From positions 1-48,356 of the forward strand of contig JAPPEF010000235.1 in NCBI GenBank assembly GCA_028875335.1: DNA of 48,356 nt. The letters run 5' to 3'. The position numbers and the translations under genes were made by a program. The notes below the pieces were generated by a model. The model was not told the origin of the DNA, ran no database searches, and worked only from the letters and a program-made list of their open reading frames with translations. Source of the stretch: Gemmatimonadota bacterium (GTDB taxonomy: Bacteria > Latescibacterota > UBA2968 > UBA8231). Below, piece after piece: positions 48,271 to 48,356 of the stretch; the first letter of the stretch is position 1, and each line of letters begins with the position of its first letter.

Positions 48271-48356
48271 TCCCGACGGAAAGCTGAGCCTCTTTTGTCA
48301 TCAGCCCGCGCAAACGCAAACATCCGCTACGAACTAGACGAGCGCTGTCCCCTACC

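Noticed and set aside
1..48356. CRISPR array, rRNA or tRNA genes, prophage or conjugation genes
   Set aside because: No regularly spaced repeats, no cloverleaf-like intergenic sequence and no structural phage or transfer gene were seen on either strand.

Overview
The window looks like a chromosome segment from an uncultured, Gram-negative-type (diderm) bacterium. The best match from memory is the Latescibacterota/Poribacteria kind of lineage. This rests on lipoprotein signal peptides, a predicted outer-membrane beta-barrel, FlgD-type Ig C-termini, and a mix of phytanoyl-CoA-dioxygenase-like enzymes, a sulfatase, a pectate lyase, an enolase-superfamily enzyme, a creatininase-like hydrolase, ASPIC/UnbV (CRTAC1) proteins and DUF6785/DUF6784-type membrane proteins. 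The phylum is an inference; no rRNA or tRNA gene was recognised.

Layout. 1-6.5 kb: the tail of a membrane protein, an OFA-type MFS transporter with a PhyH-like oxygenase, a small DUF4258/YgiT-zinc-finger pair that resembles a toxin-antitoxin unit, a 103-bp MITE-like element with 7-bp target duplications, a second PhyH oxygenase and a secreted PL10-type pectate lyase. 6.6-12.3 kb: four secreted Cache-domain proteins (three with two domains, one with one) and a TlpA/thioredoxin-like protein. 12.4-18.5 kb, minus strand: an FGE-fold protein without the catalytic cysteines, a frameshifted Nramp-like transporter, a CRTAC1 lipoprotein and a DUF6785 membrane protein. 18.5-21.8 kb, plus strand: a second CRTAC1 lipoprotein and a mandelate-racemase-like enzyme.

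21.8-35.1 kb, minus strand: nine closely spaced genes that look like one transcription unit. They encode two sister small lipoproteins, three large secreted proteins ending in FlgD-type Ig domains, a beta-barrel-like protein with acidic loops, another lipoprotein, a second DUF6785 protein and an aldo/keto reductase. This is a candidate cell-surface assembly of unknown function. 35.2-39.3 kb: a CBM9-like secreted protein, a PpiC-type foldase lipoprotein, a RidA-like protein and a creatininase-family protein. 39.8-45.5 kb: a second Cache-Cache-TlpA-TlpA cluster. 45.5-48.3 kb: a sulfatase and a LivK-type solute-binding lipoprotein.

The most unusual signal is the pair of Cache/TlpA clusters. Their Cache proteins are exported but have no membrane anchor or signalling output domain. 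Five of the six end in nearly the same tail, [ST]-W-G-Q-[LI]-K-S-x-F, and the sixth has lost it by a local frameshift. A related tail (TWARIKSSF) ends the unrelated CBM9-like protein, so the tail may be a sorting or anchoring signal. The clusters share leaders, a conserved hairpin in front of tlpA, a duplicated ribosome-binding site and internal tandem duplications, which all point to recent amplification.
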